Below, in pieces: positions 10,086-19,449 of a stretch of 26,561 bases of DNA; the first letter of the stretch is position 1, and each line of letters opens with the position of its first letter. The stretch is from Branchiostoma floridae. Lineage: Eukaryota; Chordata; Leptocardii; Amphioxiformes; Branchiostomatidae. The stretch is taken from positions 3,211,923 to 3,238,483 of the forward strand of contig NC_049987.1 in the NCBI RefSeq assembly GCF_000003815.2, in the 5' to 3' direction. The position numbers and the translations under genes were made by a program. The notes below the pieces were generated by a model that was not told the DNA's origin, made no database searches, and was given only the letters and a program-made list of their open reading frames with translations.

Positions 10086-11856
10086 TACACAGTACATCCG
10101 TGTCCCCTCCAGACTGGAACATATTTCTGACGTCTCGTATTTTGCTCTTAATTAATATACCTCATGATCAATCCCTTCACAATAAGCCTTGACGTACACG
10201 CTATAACTTATCACGCTTTTCTTCTGGTATCATGCAGACTTTAAATGATCACTAAATCAACAAGAGGATCACCCTTGCAAACGTTTTAGCTTCAATGTTT
10301 GCGCAGGCTGCAGGAATTATGGTAACGAAGCTGTGTATTCTGTGCTGCCACCTTGTTCAATATCAAAGGTTGCTTAGCGAATCGAACAGATCCACCACTT
10401 AATACATACGAAATTCATATAATATTGGACTAGTTAAACTGTAATATCTAACACAAAAATTGGACTCACCCAGATCATTGAGTGTTCAACCAATCCTCGC
10501 CATGATCATTCTTAATTTTAGCTTGAAAGTTCATCTTGACATTACATTTAACTAGTCCAATAATGACTTCTACAAACACAGATGAACTTTCAAGTTAAGA
10601 TTAAGAATGATTATGGCGAGGATTGCTTAAAAACTGTCAGAAATTTGGCTGAGTCCAATTTTTGTCTTGGTTATTGCAATCTAACTAGTCCAATAATACC
10701 GACGCAGATGAATTAATACAATGTTAACTTATAGCAAAAATTTTACAGTAATGTATTCCGTGAAACTTGTACTGGTTCTGTAAAATGTGTGTGCATTCCG
10801 TAAAACCAATATCTTTTTTTTTAGAAATTCTAATGAGTACCATTACACTCCCTTGTTAGGGAATCTGAGTGCTTTGTATGGTTCACAATTGCATCCTAGC
10901 AGCTCAAGGTACATTGCAGAAAAGTCACCGCTAGCTGCAGACGTGATTTTGATCGCTAGGGGGCCTCAATGAGACGTGGCGACTGTCCAGATACCCCAAA
11001 GACTGTTGTTCAGCTTAGAATTTGTGTTTCCAAGTTTGCCCATAATAAGTCAAATAAAATGAAGTAAAGCAAGCATTAACAAATTTCAAAACCGATTCTG
11101 TCACTACCAAAGTCGAGTTCGGTGTGGCTGTTACGGAGCAGTTAAGTAAGGAAAACAATTATATTTGATTAGTCTCAATACGTGGGCGTGTTTATTTTTG
11201 ATTGTCTGGCGTTGACGCCATGGGTGACAAAAGGGTGCTCGAATAAACTAATAAACGTGTCATCTGCAACATGATCTCAATTGCAGTGCGTCGCTTAGAA
11301 AGGGGGCAATAAATGATTGGTATGACATCATCCATATATGGATTTCAAACTCAGATTTATCGTAAAAAAAACTCAGAACTTCGACCTTGATACTGCAATG
11401 GCACTCTTTCTAGTCCTATTTTACATCCAGGCGGTCTTTGCCATTTTTCTCGCCTTTAATATGGAAACTAGAGCTGTGTTCCTATCATCATTGATCAAAT
11501 TTTAGGAACACGTACACGGGTTTAGGTACAGGCATTTTACTTCACTTTATTGTAGTGTACTGTAGAAGGCACCAGTAGCTGTATTGAAGTAAGCTTCATA
11601 AACTATCTGCAATTATCTGTACATCATGCACGTAGCCAATTGTAATTATTCACACTCTTCTTTGTATGGGATATTTTATTTAGTTGTTTTCTTGATTTTC
11701 AATTACCTGATTAGTGCCATTAGTACCGTTGTAGAGACCAGATATCCTGGCCAAGACTTGTACCTAAACAATTTACGGGTACAGGTATTAGGTACACAGC
11801 CCAAATAGAAACAATTCTAAAACTGGTGTGGGCAGTTTATTTCGAGATTTTGGCGA
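10086..11856 (+). repeat. Direct duplication, copy A
   Basis: It is collinear with 22777-24316 in the same orientation, from the GGTACACAGTAC/TTTCTGACGT region to CAGTTTATTTCGAGATTTTGG. Shared blocks include GTGTGCATTCCGTAAAACC, TCGGTGTGGCTGTTACGGAG and CCATATATGGATTTCAAACT. Copy A has the MITE at 10425-10693, an extra block near 11001-11080, and lacks about 95 bases found in copy B near 23390-23490. No gene is recognised in it. Confidence 0.8.
10425..10693. mobile_element. Palindromic MITE-like insertion
   Basis: It begins TTGGACTAGTT and ends AACTAGTCCAA, each flanked by TA. The arms pair over about 115 bases (AAAAATTGGACTCA, AATCCTCGCCAT, ATCATTCTTAAT, CTTGAAAGTTCATCT and their complements), so most of the element can fold into one hairpin. 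A third copy of the end motif (AACTAGTCCAA, 10550-10560, then TA) sits in the middle. The paralogous site near 23087 lacks it. The superfamily is not assigned. Confidence 0.7.
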
Positions 11857-11923
11857 CGCCTCAGGGGCAAGCCAAATGGTATATATTATGTTCAGTCTGC
11901 AAAAATTCTAGGAATTGCACAGA

Positions 11924-11982
11924 CATGTTTCCACAGGCATGCTTGGCATGTTTCCACAGGCATGCTAGGCATGTTTCCACAG
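11924..11982 (+). repeat. 23-bp tandem repeat, 2.5 units
   Basis: CATGTTTCCACAGGCATGCT followed by TGG or AGG. Confidence 0.85.
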
Positions 11983-12135
11983 CCTCAAGGAATGTGAAAT
12001 AGAATCTGGGTCAGGTCCCAGGAAGCTGGGATCAGGGAGGTGGTTGGGTCAGCTAAAACTGATAGGGATAGCAATATACCATAGGTAGACAGGAAATGTT
12101 ACATATTAAGGTCATAATCTTGAATGATGGCAAAT

Positions 12136-12260
12136 TGTAATTTTCGTGTCATTTACTAAAGGTATATTAAGTTCACACACTGGTAATTTTCATGGCATAT
12201 ACTAAAGGTATAACAAGGCCACAGACACACACACACACGCACACACGCACACACACACGT
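12136..12260 (+). repeat. 46-bp tandem duplication followed by a CA microsatellite
   Basis: GTAATTTTCRTGKCATWTAC followed by TAAAGGTATA occurs twice, 46 bases apart, then an imperfect CA run from about 12221. Confidence 0.75.
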
Positions 12261-12558
12261 TGTTCAAAATCCTTTTTTGGTTACACTCAAAATTGCACGC
12301 ACAAGGACATGTATGGATAGTGGGCAAGCCAGCCATGCACCCAACATCATCCTGACAGCATATGATATAATCTTGTACGATACTGAGAAATATGTCAAAC
12401 CATGCAATGGTCGGCTATTGGGGGCACATTCTTTCACCACTCTGGCTGGAGTTCCAATGGCACTGCCCAACATTGCCTGCTTCTCTGGAATTCCAACATT
12501 GCCACTGAAATTTCTACATTGCTACCTTCACTGGAATGCCAGCACTGCCTAATCAACA

Positions 12559-12858
12559 CCTTGGTGGAATGTGGAATGTAGGGCATGCTGGTCCCCTTGG
12601 TAGAATGTGGAATGTAGGGCATGCTGGGTCCCTTGGTGGAATGTGGAATGTAGGGCATACTGGGCTCCCTTGGTGGAATGTGGAATGTAGGGCATGCTGG
12701 GTCCCCTAGGTGGAATGTGGAATGTAGGGCATGCTGGGTCCCCTAGGTGGAATGTGGAATGTAGGGAATGCTGGGTCCCCTAGGTGGAATGTGGAATGTA
12801 GGGCATGCTGGGTCCCCTAGGTGGAATGTGGAATGTAGGGCATGCTGCCCGGTCCCTT
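12559..12858 (+). repeat. 37-38-bp minisatellite, eight units
   Basis: The unit is CCCTAGGTGGAATGTGGAAT followed by GTAGGGCATGCTGGGTC. The core holds TGGAATGTGGAATGT, two 7-bp-spaced copies of a TEAD-type motif. A degenerate relative seems to precede it (12440-12550: GGAATTCCAACATTGCC, GGAATGCCAGCACTGCC). Confidence 0.9.
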
Positions 12859-13860
12859 GAGAACTTCGGCAGGACAAGGAGGTAGTAATGCAACTGCAGA
12901 GATTCGGGGATCACCCAGTCGTGGTGCAGAGGGAGAGAGCTGTTGTCTATATAGTGAAGAAGAGGATCTTTTAAACATGTACTTGCATCAGGCCTTCAAG
13001 GCAGAGGGCAGTTTTGTGGGGCAGCTAGAGGACGCTTTGCTGTGTCTGTCACGTAGGTAAAAGCCAGAGGGAGGTTCGTGCATTGACTGTTATTGCTTTG
13101 GGTGTTGAGGACGTCCATTGTGTGGAAAGTTCAACCGTCAAGTTATCCCATGGACTGGAGGACAGCCATGTGGATTAGGGACAAGAAAGTCATTCAAGTG
13201 CTGGAGTGCTGGAAACAGTTGGTTCTCACGTTTTTTATTCTCCACAATACACTGTAGTGCTGACTGTATGTTTAGGTTACTGGCAGACTATTGTGTTGTA
13301 CTGGAGATAGTACATTTCTGCTGGTTGTAGTTTATGTAACTTACAGGTGGGCTAGGTGCCAGGGTTAGTAGGACAGGGAGTTTCCAGTCTATGCACACGT
13401 ACCTACCTGCCAAACCCGTTCCAATGCTATTTCCACATTTTGCACTGATCAAAAAACCCTACAACACCAACCGTCGCCAGGCAATGTATTTTTTTCCATT
13501 GCCAATCTTGTTGGATTTGGATGAAAACCGATGTCTTAAAATTGACAAATAAATACATGGTATTAACAGCCATTATATTACCATCCAAAGGCTATCAATT
13601 ATATTACAAATGTACCATGAATATAATTAGTTTTAGTTCGATTTTGTTAAATCGAGGTTTAAAAGGGACTCATTTAGTATTCCTCGACAAAGTTGAATAG
13701 TTGAATACTACGGCCTCTGTTAAAGTTATCTATTAATGGTTTTTCCTCAGGTCATGCTAACCTTCTGAATAAGGACTCTTAAGCAAGACTTATTGAATGT
13801 CTTCAACCAGAATGGATTGCAACCAATGACAAGACGTTGAATAACGATAGGTGACTGAAA
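12859..13860. other. Stretch without a supported gene
   Basis: A frame from 12842 to 13060 starts inside the minisatellite and has no splice or start support. The rest is AT-rich sequence downstream of the secreted-protein gene's poly(A) site. Confidence 0.4.
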
Positions 13861-13863
13861 TGC

Positions 13864-13869
13864 TTTATT
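13864..13869 (-). terminator. Poly(A) signal AATAAA
   Basis: The canonical hexamer on the minus strand lies about 135 bases after the stop codon of the secreted-protein gene. Cleavage is expected near 13845. Confidence 0.7.
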
Positions 13870-14001
13870 TGATGCATATTACCCAACGTTATATAGGAAA
13901 AACATACAACAATTGGGCCCTATATGCCTGCTTTTCGGCTACAAGAACTGACTTTACTGAATGGAGGTGGGTTGTCAAGCACTCTCCACAAATCGATAGG
14001 A

Positions 14002-14195
14002 TCAACCTGTGACGGTGAGTTGATCGTCGGTACACGTGGGGCTGTATACGTACATTGGTGAAATGTTTAAATTCGGAGGGAACTCCATTTTCAAGCAACA
14101 CACCTCCCCGAGGTACTGGTAACCCACATGGTCACAGTTGCTGGTGTCGTAGTGTGCATATAGGTGAACAGGCTCTTCAGCGGATACTTCACGTC
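14002..14195 (-). CDS. Exon 5: terminal coding exon with stop
   Basis: A strong acceptor (a long T run then CTGTTCAG, AG at 14197-14196) opens the exon. It is read in phase 1 for 63 codons to TGA at 14004-14002. It contains the DTSNCDHVGYQYLGEVCC region, a sequon at NIS and a final cysteine nine residues before the C terminus. The 3' UTR runs on without an obvious intron to the AATAAA signal about 135 bases downstream. Confidence 0.86.
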
Positions 14196-14398
14196 CTGAA
14201 CAGAAAAAAAAATAACCGTGTTTTGAACAACAGCTTCGCTATGGTTCATTTCGTTCAGCTATAGAAAGCGGGCATTTCAAACGCAGCGAATGAAGTAGGA
14301 ATTGCGAAAATTCATGAAGAAAGTTAGCTAGCTACTCAAAGCCTCTGCAAACTTGCAAGACACATGCGATTGGATTGCGTGATCATGCAGGTGCGTGT

Positions 14399-14447
<49 letters not shown>

Positions 14448-14556
14448 NNNNNNNNNNNNNNNNNNNNNNNNNNNNNNNNNNNNNNNNNNNNNNNNNNNNN
14501 NNNNNNNNNNNNNNNNNNNNNNNNNNNNNNNNNNNNNNNNNNNNNNNGGCGTGTGT

Positions 14557-14619
<63 letters not shown>

Positions 14620-14640
14620 TGAGTGTGTGCGCTTGTTTCA

Positions 14641-14685
<45 letters not shown>

Positions 14686-16746
14686 TACGCTTCTGTCAGT
14701 GTGTGTGTGTGTATGTGTGCGTGTGACGTGTGTGTGACGTGTGTGTGTCTGCGTGTGTGTGAGCGCACATGCATGTCACGGTTGTGTCCTTAATTGCTCA
14801 TTCCAGTTAACCCTAAATGCCCGTAAACTGACCTTGTCACTGTAAGCGACATTTACGCCCTATTGCCCTATTGTTTTTCCCAACGCTAAATACTATAGCA
14901 TCACCTATGATATTACTCACCCAGCAGTTCACAAGCCTCATTCCCAGCATCGTTGTCTATTGGATTTACCGACCCACCAAGAGCAATGGCTGCATTCCTC
15001 CTAAATACATTGTACATCAATTACATCCAAAATGTCGCATCCCCCATAACTTCTTATTGTGGTAGACTCATGAATATTAATGCTGGGCAGAAATTAAGGC
15101 TGAGAATGGCATTGTCGTTGCAACGTTGCAATATCTATCCAATGCATCTAACTATCTATCAAATTATCTATCTACCAATCTATCTATTCATCTAACTATC
15201 TATCAATCTATCCATCTAACTATCTATCAATCTATCTATCTATCTATCCATCTAACTATCTATCAATCTATCTATCTATTTATCTATTTCTTTATACACA
15301 CACAACCCACACACACCCACACCCACACACACCCACACACATATATATATATATATGTCGAATAAAGGAAGAAAATGCAAAAAGACGGAATATATATCTA
15401 TATGGTAGAAAACATTAACGAAAGAAAAAGAAGTGCGGTTTAAGTTATTGTTAAGAAAGGGATGGCGACAAATCTTACCTGCAGTCATCAGGGCATTTCG
15501 ACTTGGCCTCGCTGCACGATAGACTCAACCAGTGGCTGTACGATGGGTTTGGTACGTCTAGGAGAACTGGGCTCCTGTTAGTACTGGTGCCGATATGACA
15601 GAAGCAGCTGTCCGAAGATAAGAGAAATGTAAGTTATTGGGGTAATTTCAGTCTTGTCTACGTTTCACCAGAGGCCCAGGCAAATTAATCTATAAAAAAA
15701 ATCTGTCAAGTCTGGCTGCATGTATTGTATTTGATCAATTAGAAATCTCACAGACTAACCCATGTAGATCGTCGACCATCATACATAGTACGGCCAGCTG
15801 CCTTACCGTAGGAAAACGCCAGGTTAACAATTTTCGAACTGCCTTACCGTAGAAAAACGCCAGGTTAACAATTTTCGAACTGAACCTTCCTATCTACAAC
15901 GGTGAACGCTCTTCAACTACCAAACGCCACGAAGACCCACCAACAGCATCTCAATTTATGTTGTTCTCAAAACAAACGCACTCACATACACACAGCCTGC
16001 TGCAGTTACGTCAGAGAAAGCCAGGTGAACATATCGACTATGACCATGACACGAAAAGGCTCACAGCGACTACCCACGTATCAAACGTATTCGAATATCC
16101 GGAGGTTCTTAAGATTTCTGGCCGGAGACACAAACGAGGCCCCTAAAGGTAAAGGACCATGTAGGGCCACAGCAAACAGCTAGGGGGCGCCTATATTTAC
16201 TTCGATAAACCCTTGTGCCACTTAGACATCATGAACCCCAAACATCAAGCTCCAAAGACGTTTTCAAAAATTCCTACTGCACTATCAAAATTAAGGAGAA
16301 CTTCCGACCAAGGATGCAAGAGGCTCATCCTACCCCCGACTCGTGTATCATAGCGGGTGCGTCATGCCCGAACATGCCCCTAAGGCCTGCCACTGCCACT
16401 GGCCGCAGCTAGGTATTCATTTACACCTGGGTTAAGTGAGGAAAGTCGTGTAAAGTGCCTTACCCAAGGGCACAAGATCGGTGACACGGCAGGATTCGAA
16501 CTCAGGACCTCTTGGGCCTGAGTCCAACGCGCTGCTGATTGCGCAACGCGATCTCACAAAGCATCCCACCTACTTACTTGCTAAATACCATCGCACTCCA
16601 TCTAGAATCTTGAGATATACCCCAAAACATCATTCAAAACAAAACAATAACTCCCTTTTTCATGGAGTTAAAGAAACTTACGTTCGAGTGTTGGCTGTAG
16701 CAGCACTAACGAAAATGGCCAAGAGGACAAGACTGATCTTTCCCAT
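14002..16746 (-). CDS. Secreted 10-cysteine protein, family not recognised (4 coding exons)
   Basis: Spliced CDS: 16746-16682, 15607-15479, 15000-14921, 14195-14002 (65+129+80+194 nt), giving 155 residues plus TGA. All three coding introns are GT-AG with donors GTAAGT, GTAAGA and GTGAGT, and phases match at each junction (2, 2, 1). Residues 1-18 form a signal peptide (MGK, then LVLLAIFV, then small residues ending ATA); the start sits in a strong Kozak context (GACCATGG). The mature part, about 137 residues, has cysteines at 23, 25, 53, 60, 64, 88, 112, 124, 125 and 146. This is an even number and fits five disulfides, with CFC at the N terminus and VCC near the C terminus. N-glycosylation sequons are N32-R-S and N135-I-S. 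There is no transmembrane segment after the signal, so it is probably an extracellular, disulfide-stabilised protein. I do not recognise the fold; it does not look like EGF, Kazal, defensin, C-type lectin or kringle. A paralogous first coding exon lies at 26041-26105 on the opposite strand. Confidence 0.87.
14395..14765. repeat. TG microsatellite with a 100-N assembly gap, in intron 4
   Basis: TG runs on both sides of Ns at 14448-14547. Exactly 100 Ns suggests a gap of unknown size, so the repeat length and intron size are not reliable. Confidence 0.95.
14921..15000 (-). CDS. Exon 4
   Basis: This 80-nt exon enters at phase 2 after acceptor ATGTATTTAG (AG at 15002-15001) and leaves at phase 1 through donor GTGAGT (14920-14915). 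It encodes residues 65-92: an arginine pair, an alanine/glycine-rich stretch (AAIALGG) and then EACELLG with one cysteine. The polypyrimidine tract before its acceptor is weak, so this is the least certain splice site. The frame nevertheless joins cleanly to exons 3 and 5. Confidence 0.76.
15130..15358. repeat. TATC, CACACC and AT microsatellites, in intron 3
   Basis: Imperfect TATC with CCATCTAAC interruptions to about 15290, then CACACCCA repeats, then AT repeats at about 15341-15356. Confidence 0.9.
15479..15607 (-). CDS. Exon 3: cysteine-rich exon
   Basis: The acceptor is CTTCGGACAG (AG at 15609-15608) and the donor is GTAAGA at 15478-15473. The 129-nt, symmetrical phase-2 exon is open only in the phase required by exon 2. 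It encodes residues 22-64, starting TCFCHIG and ending CPDDC, with five of the ten mature cysteines. An SYSHWLSLSC stretch sits in the middle. Intron 2, between exons 2 and 3, is 1074 bp and carries a SINE. Confidence 0.85.
15798..15879 (+). repeat. 41-bp tandem duplication, in intron 2
   Basis: Two near-identical units starting CTGCCTTACCGTAG and ending AACAATTTTCGAA, with one or two substitutions. It lies at the distal edge of the left inverted-duplication arm. Confidence 0.9.
16405..16556 (-). mobile_element. tRNA-derived SINE in intron 2 of the secreted-protein gene
   Basis: On the minus strand a tRNA-like head has an A-box region (GCGCAATCAGCAGCGCG) and a B box (GAGTTCGAATCC, 16503-16492). 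A body containing CCCTTGGGTAAGGCACTTTA and CCTCACTTAACCCAGGTG follows. The body resembles the central domain shared with the SINE at 20270-20350. The head looks most like a tRNA-Met-type sequence, but the 3' half of a cloverleaf is replaced by the SINE body, so it is not a tRNA gene. It is absent from the homologous intron at 26106-26561. Confidence 0.7.
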
Positions 16747-16756
16747 GGTCACGATT
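16682..16756 (-). CDS. Exon 2: signal-peptide exon
   Basis: The acceptor is a TTTTAG ending at 16757. The exon opens with 10 untranslated bases (AATCGTGACC) and then ATG at 16746-16744. It encodes 21 codons plus 2 nt and ends at donor GTAAGT (16681-16676). Apart from a few substitutions it is the same as the plus-strand exon at 26031-26105, including exon length, acceptor, Kozak context and donor. That match is independent support for the exon boundaries. Confidence 0.9.
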
Positions 16757-17041
16757 CTAAAACGTAGACAACATTCGTTGAATTAAGTTAAAAGTTTGTA
16801 AATCACTTAACCAGAAAATAGTTATAGCTAGTTTCGATAACAGACAAGAACTCACTTCAAGTGAGTTGTATTAAAACTTTACAAACATTTGGAGCAGTCG
16901 AATGAAAATGATTTTACTCAGACTTGCCTAGTTTGTGAACGTCATTTGATTTCCTTTCAGATATATCCAAGAGATCAAAAGGAGTTAAAAGATAAACCCG
17001 TAAAACAGAAATCAAAGATAACTAGAAAAAAGTCAACTCAC

Positions 17042-17120
17042 TGATGAAGTGGTTCTTAAACTCGTCCACGAAAGTCGAAGGTCCGTCCTGTATTCGATAC
17101 TTGTGGTAGTCTCGGCGTAG
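17042..17120 (-). other. Noncoding first exon (5' UTR) of the secreted-protein gene
   Basis: It ends in donor GTGAGT at 17041-17036 and begins about 25-30 bases after the TATA box, so its 5' end is approximate. It has no start codon in frame with exon 2. Intron 1 is about 285 bp. The stretch GAGACTACCACAA (17114-17102) recurs in the orphan first exon near 2480, which supports a real, duplicated first exon. Within it CACTACGCCG is repeated in tandem. Confidence 0.65.
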
Positions 17121-17145
17121 TGCGGCGTAGTGTGGCGACTATATG

Positions 17146-17169
17146 TTATATAGCCTAAATCCAAGGTCA
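17146..17169 (-). promoter_or_regulatory. Core promoter: TATA box plus CAAGGTCA half-site
   Basis: Read on the minus strand there is TATATAA at 17152-17146. Just upstream of it (17161-17169) is TGACCTTGG, the complement of CCAAGGTCA. CCAAGGTCA matches the extended nuclear-receptor half-site bound by NR5A/ERR-type monomers. The same pair, half-site then TATA, occurs at 2503-2527. Occupancy by a receptor is an inference. Confidence 0.6.
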
Positions 17170-17282
17170 TTTCTGCATATGATTTGCATTGACGTATATT
17201 AATGCAAACGGAACTTGATAAAATGACCGGATTTGATAAACGCTGTTTATTGGCTCTTTGCAACAATATTTTCAAACTAAGA

Positions 17283-17490
17283 CGGCGCGTGTACGTGTGG
17301 TTATTTATCTTATTTTGTCACCATGTGTTCATCTTCTCACATGTTATTTTTCAATTTGGCATTGTGTATTAAGTTTTTTTTTTACCTCCAGGAAGGAGGT
17401 TTACATCCTAGAGAGTATTGCGGTTGTCAGTGTCTGCGTATCCGCAGCTATATCTAAAGATCCTTTGGACAGATTTGTTGGTATTTTTTT
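17283..17490 (+). repeat. Dispersed repeat R1
   Basis: Same order of blocks as 3370-3565: GCGCGTGTACGTGTGGTTATT, CCATGTGTTCATCTTCTCAC, ACCTCCAGGAAGGAGGT and CCTTTGGACAGATTTG. It lies just upstream of the secreted-protein promoter. Confidence 0.6.
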
Positions 17491-18290
17491 TTTTGCATTT
17501 TGGTACTTACTGATAAACAATGATTTTGCGCTGCCCAAAAGTATTTTAAGGGGATGAAAAAATCATAGAAGGACACTCCATCTTGAATGTAGTTTGCTAC
17601 AGCCACCAAAACAGGTGTTAGTCACCTCATAGCAGAGGTCTGGCCTTTGTGCATGTCTCAGTTTCTGCATGGTGTTTTGCTAAACAAATACCTGGACATA
17701 CGAGCGACCATACAGCAAAAAAATGGATTTCTTTTACCCTGGATTGCATCATTGGACTATATTGCAAGCTGTATAAATGTGGTGTTTGTAAGACGGCAAA
17801 ACGAAAAAAAACTAACCTATGTTTCCTGTCTCTCTGCTAACTGCTGTCTTGTGTATACTAGGATAACTACAAAGAGATAGAATAGTCACGCAAAGATTGT
17901 ATAGCATCAGTTTTGAACGAAGGAATATTACATACAGGATGTTTCGGAGCCTTATACGTAGTTTTTTGATAATATCGTAATTCAACTTCTTTTGAGACCA
18001 ACAGGTTCATTGATAGCACACGCAGAACTAAATCATTGTAGAACTAGGGCTAAATTGCAAGATATACAAATAATGCGAGTACTGTTACTAAAAACCTACT
18101 GTAACATTCGCATAAAACGCACACAACGCGTTTGATCGTTGTGCACAGTGCTACAGATAAGAAGCTGTTCAAAATGTGGCGTTCATAAAAGTCCGACATT
18201 GAAAATCACTTGAGGTTCTTGCTGTGTGACTAACCCTGTAGAGATAGCCATGCCCGACAGGAGATTAAGCAAACCTTATTTGGCAGTGGT
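17490..18290. other. Stretch without a gene
   Basis: AT-rich sequence. Frames at 17647-17880 have no splice or domain support. Nothing else recognised. Confidence 0.4.
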
Positions 18291-18344
18291 ATTAATTTCT
18301 TTGTTGACAATGATACAACTCATTACAAGGGTCTGCCAAGGCAG

Positions 18345-18378
18345 CTTTGGGCTGGTAGGCAGCTTTGGGCTGGTAGCG
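18345..18378 (+). repeat. 17-bp direct repeat, two units
   Basis: GGCAGCTTTGGGCTGGTA occurs twice in tandem. Confidence 0.8.
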
Positions 18379-18529
18379 GCAGATCCACAGATATGCTGAC
18401 GAACATACATCATCGGTCGACGTGATCACACATGTTCGCACATGTTTACACACGACGGGGTTCGCCAGGACTCCAACCGGGTGATTTGAAGTGAACCACC
18501 TACTCCAGACAGAAGGGTTTGCTCCCCCG

Positions 18530-19190
18530 GGAATATTGTGAAATCTTAACCCTCTGAAACGCCATTTTAAGCATTTTGAAGGGCAAATTTTGCTCACAGA
18601 CTAAGCTAAGTTAAATAGCATCCAATTAGAAATTCACATGGTTTTAGCTTTAAGCTGGGCAACGCCCCCTAACATCATTTTCAGATTTCGAGTGCCGAAA
18701 GCACGAACAATCGAACTGTCGCAAGGTAGGTACGGGAAAATTTGGAAATTTTTACCCTCTGAAACACCATTTCCTGCATTTTGAGGGACAAATTTTGCTG
18801 GCAGACCATATGCTCAATGTAATGACATTTCTGTCAGAGAAACGTCTTTGAGGGCGACGAGCGCCGTAGAGTCGTGAGCGCCGGAGGCTAGGCCCAAGCC
18901 GTCGCAAGCCTTGGCAAGGGCCGCCCGGCGCCCGGAGAAAAATTGAAATCTCGACCCTCTGAAATGCCATTTCCTGCATTTAAGGGGCACATTTTGCTTG
19001 TTAACTAAGCTAAGGTCGGTAAAAAGATTTCTACTAGTTGGGGGACGACGCTCCCGCAACATATTTTCACCATGTCCAGTGCCGAAGTGTTGAGCCATAG
19101 CAAGGAATGTCCGGCGAAATTTTGAAATCTGGACCCTTTGAAACGCAATTTCCAGCATTTTCGCGGGTAAAAGTTGCCGGTAGGCTAGTT
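18530..19190 (+). repeat. 180-205-bp tandem repeat, four units
   Basis: Each unit has GAAATYTNRACCCTCTGAAA, then CGCCATTTCCTGCATTT, GGGCAAATTTTGC and CTAAGCTAAG. Anchors are near 18550, 18754, 18954 and 19134. Spacers between anchors are GC-rich and more variable. Confidence 0.8.
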
Positions 19191-19199
19191 AAGTTTAAT

Positions 19200-19410
19200 G
19201 AAACTTTGATTACCCTTGACGAAAAATTAATATGAATTACGTTTTACGGTAAAATCCGGTTAGCTTCTACGTAATACGTTAAATTAAAGGGGCCAATATC
19301 GCTCGACGCAAAATGCACCGATTACGCTCTACGTTGAATTCGAGCGTTCCCGCTACGGAGTACGTAGAATTAAAACCGCCGATTACGCTCTACGGAAAAG
19401 GGCTTTGGGG
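19200..19410 (+). repeat. TACG-rich low-complexity repeat
   Basis: GATTACGCTCTACG occurs twice (about 19320 and 19381), with TTACGTTTTACGGTAAA and GGAGTACGTAGAATTAAA words between. It looks like a decayed short tandem repeat. Confidence 0.5.
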
Positions 19411-19449
19411 CCCCCTTGGAGCTTAATGAGTTTTTTTTGCCCTTTCACA

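Larger units (their letters stand above)
15865..16850 (-). repeat. Left arm of inverted duplication
   Basis: Read on the minus strand, this segment aligns with 25940-26561 on the plus strand. The match covers the end of intron 1, exon 2 and much of intron 2, for example TAAGTGGCACAA, GGGTTTATCG, GTGTCTCCGGCCA and GGAAGGTTCAGTTCGAAAA. Differences are substitutions, small indels and a SINE present only here. Confidence 0.85.

Noticed and set aside
12842-13060. Plus-strand frame of 72 codons
   Set aside because: Starts in the last minisatellite unit and has no family match or splice support.
14364-14774. Cys-Val, Thr-His and similar repeat frames
   Set aside because: Translations of the TG microsatellite and Ns.
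14953-15195. Plus-strand frames around exon 4 and the TATC repeat
   Set aside because: Antisense to exon 4 and running into a microsatellite; the minus-strand reading has splice support.
16490-16556. tRNA gene
   Set aside because: A and B boxes are present, but the acceptor stem is absent and the sequence continues into a SINE body.
16481-16786. Plus-strand frame of 101 codons
   Set aside because: It is antisense to the SINE and to the signal-peptide exon. Its similarity to the minus frame at 25992-26198 is explained by the inverted duplication of that exon.
16849-16867. AACTCACTTCAAGTGAGTT palindrome as a regulatory site
   Set aside because: Perfect palindrome in intron 1 but not kept in the right arm; probably incidental.
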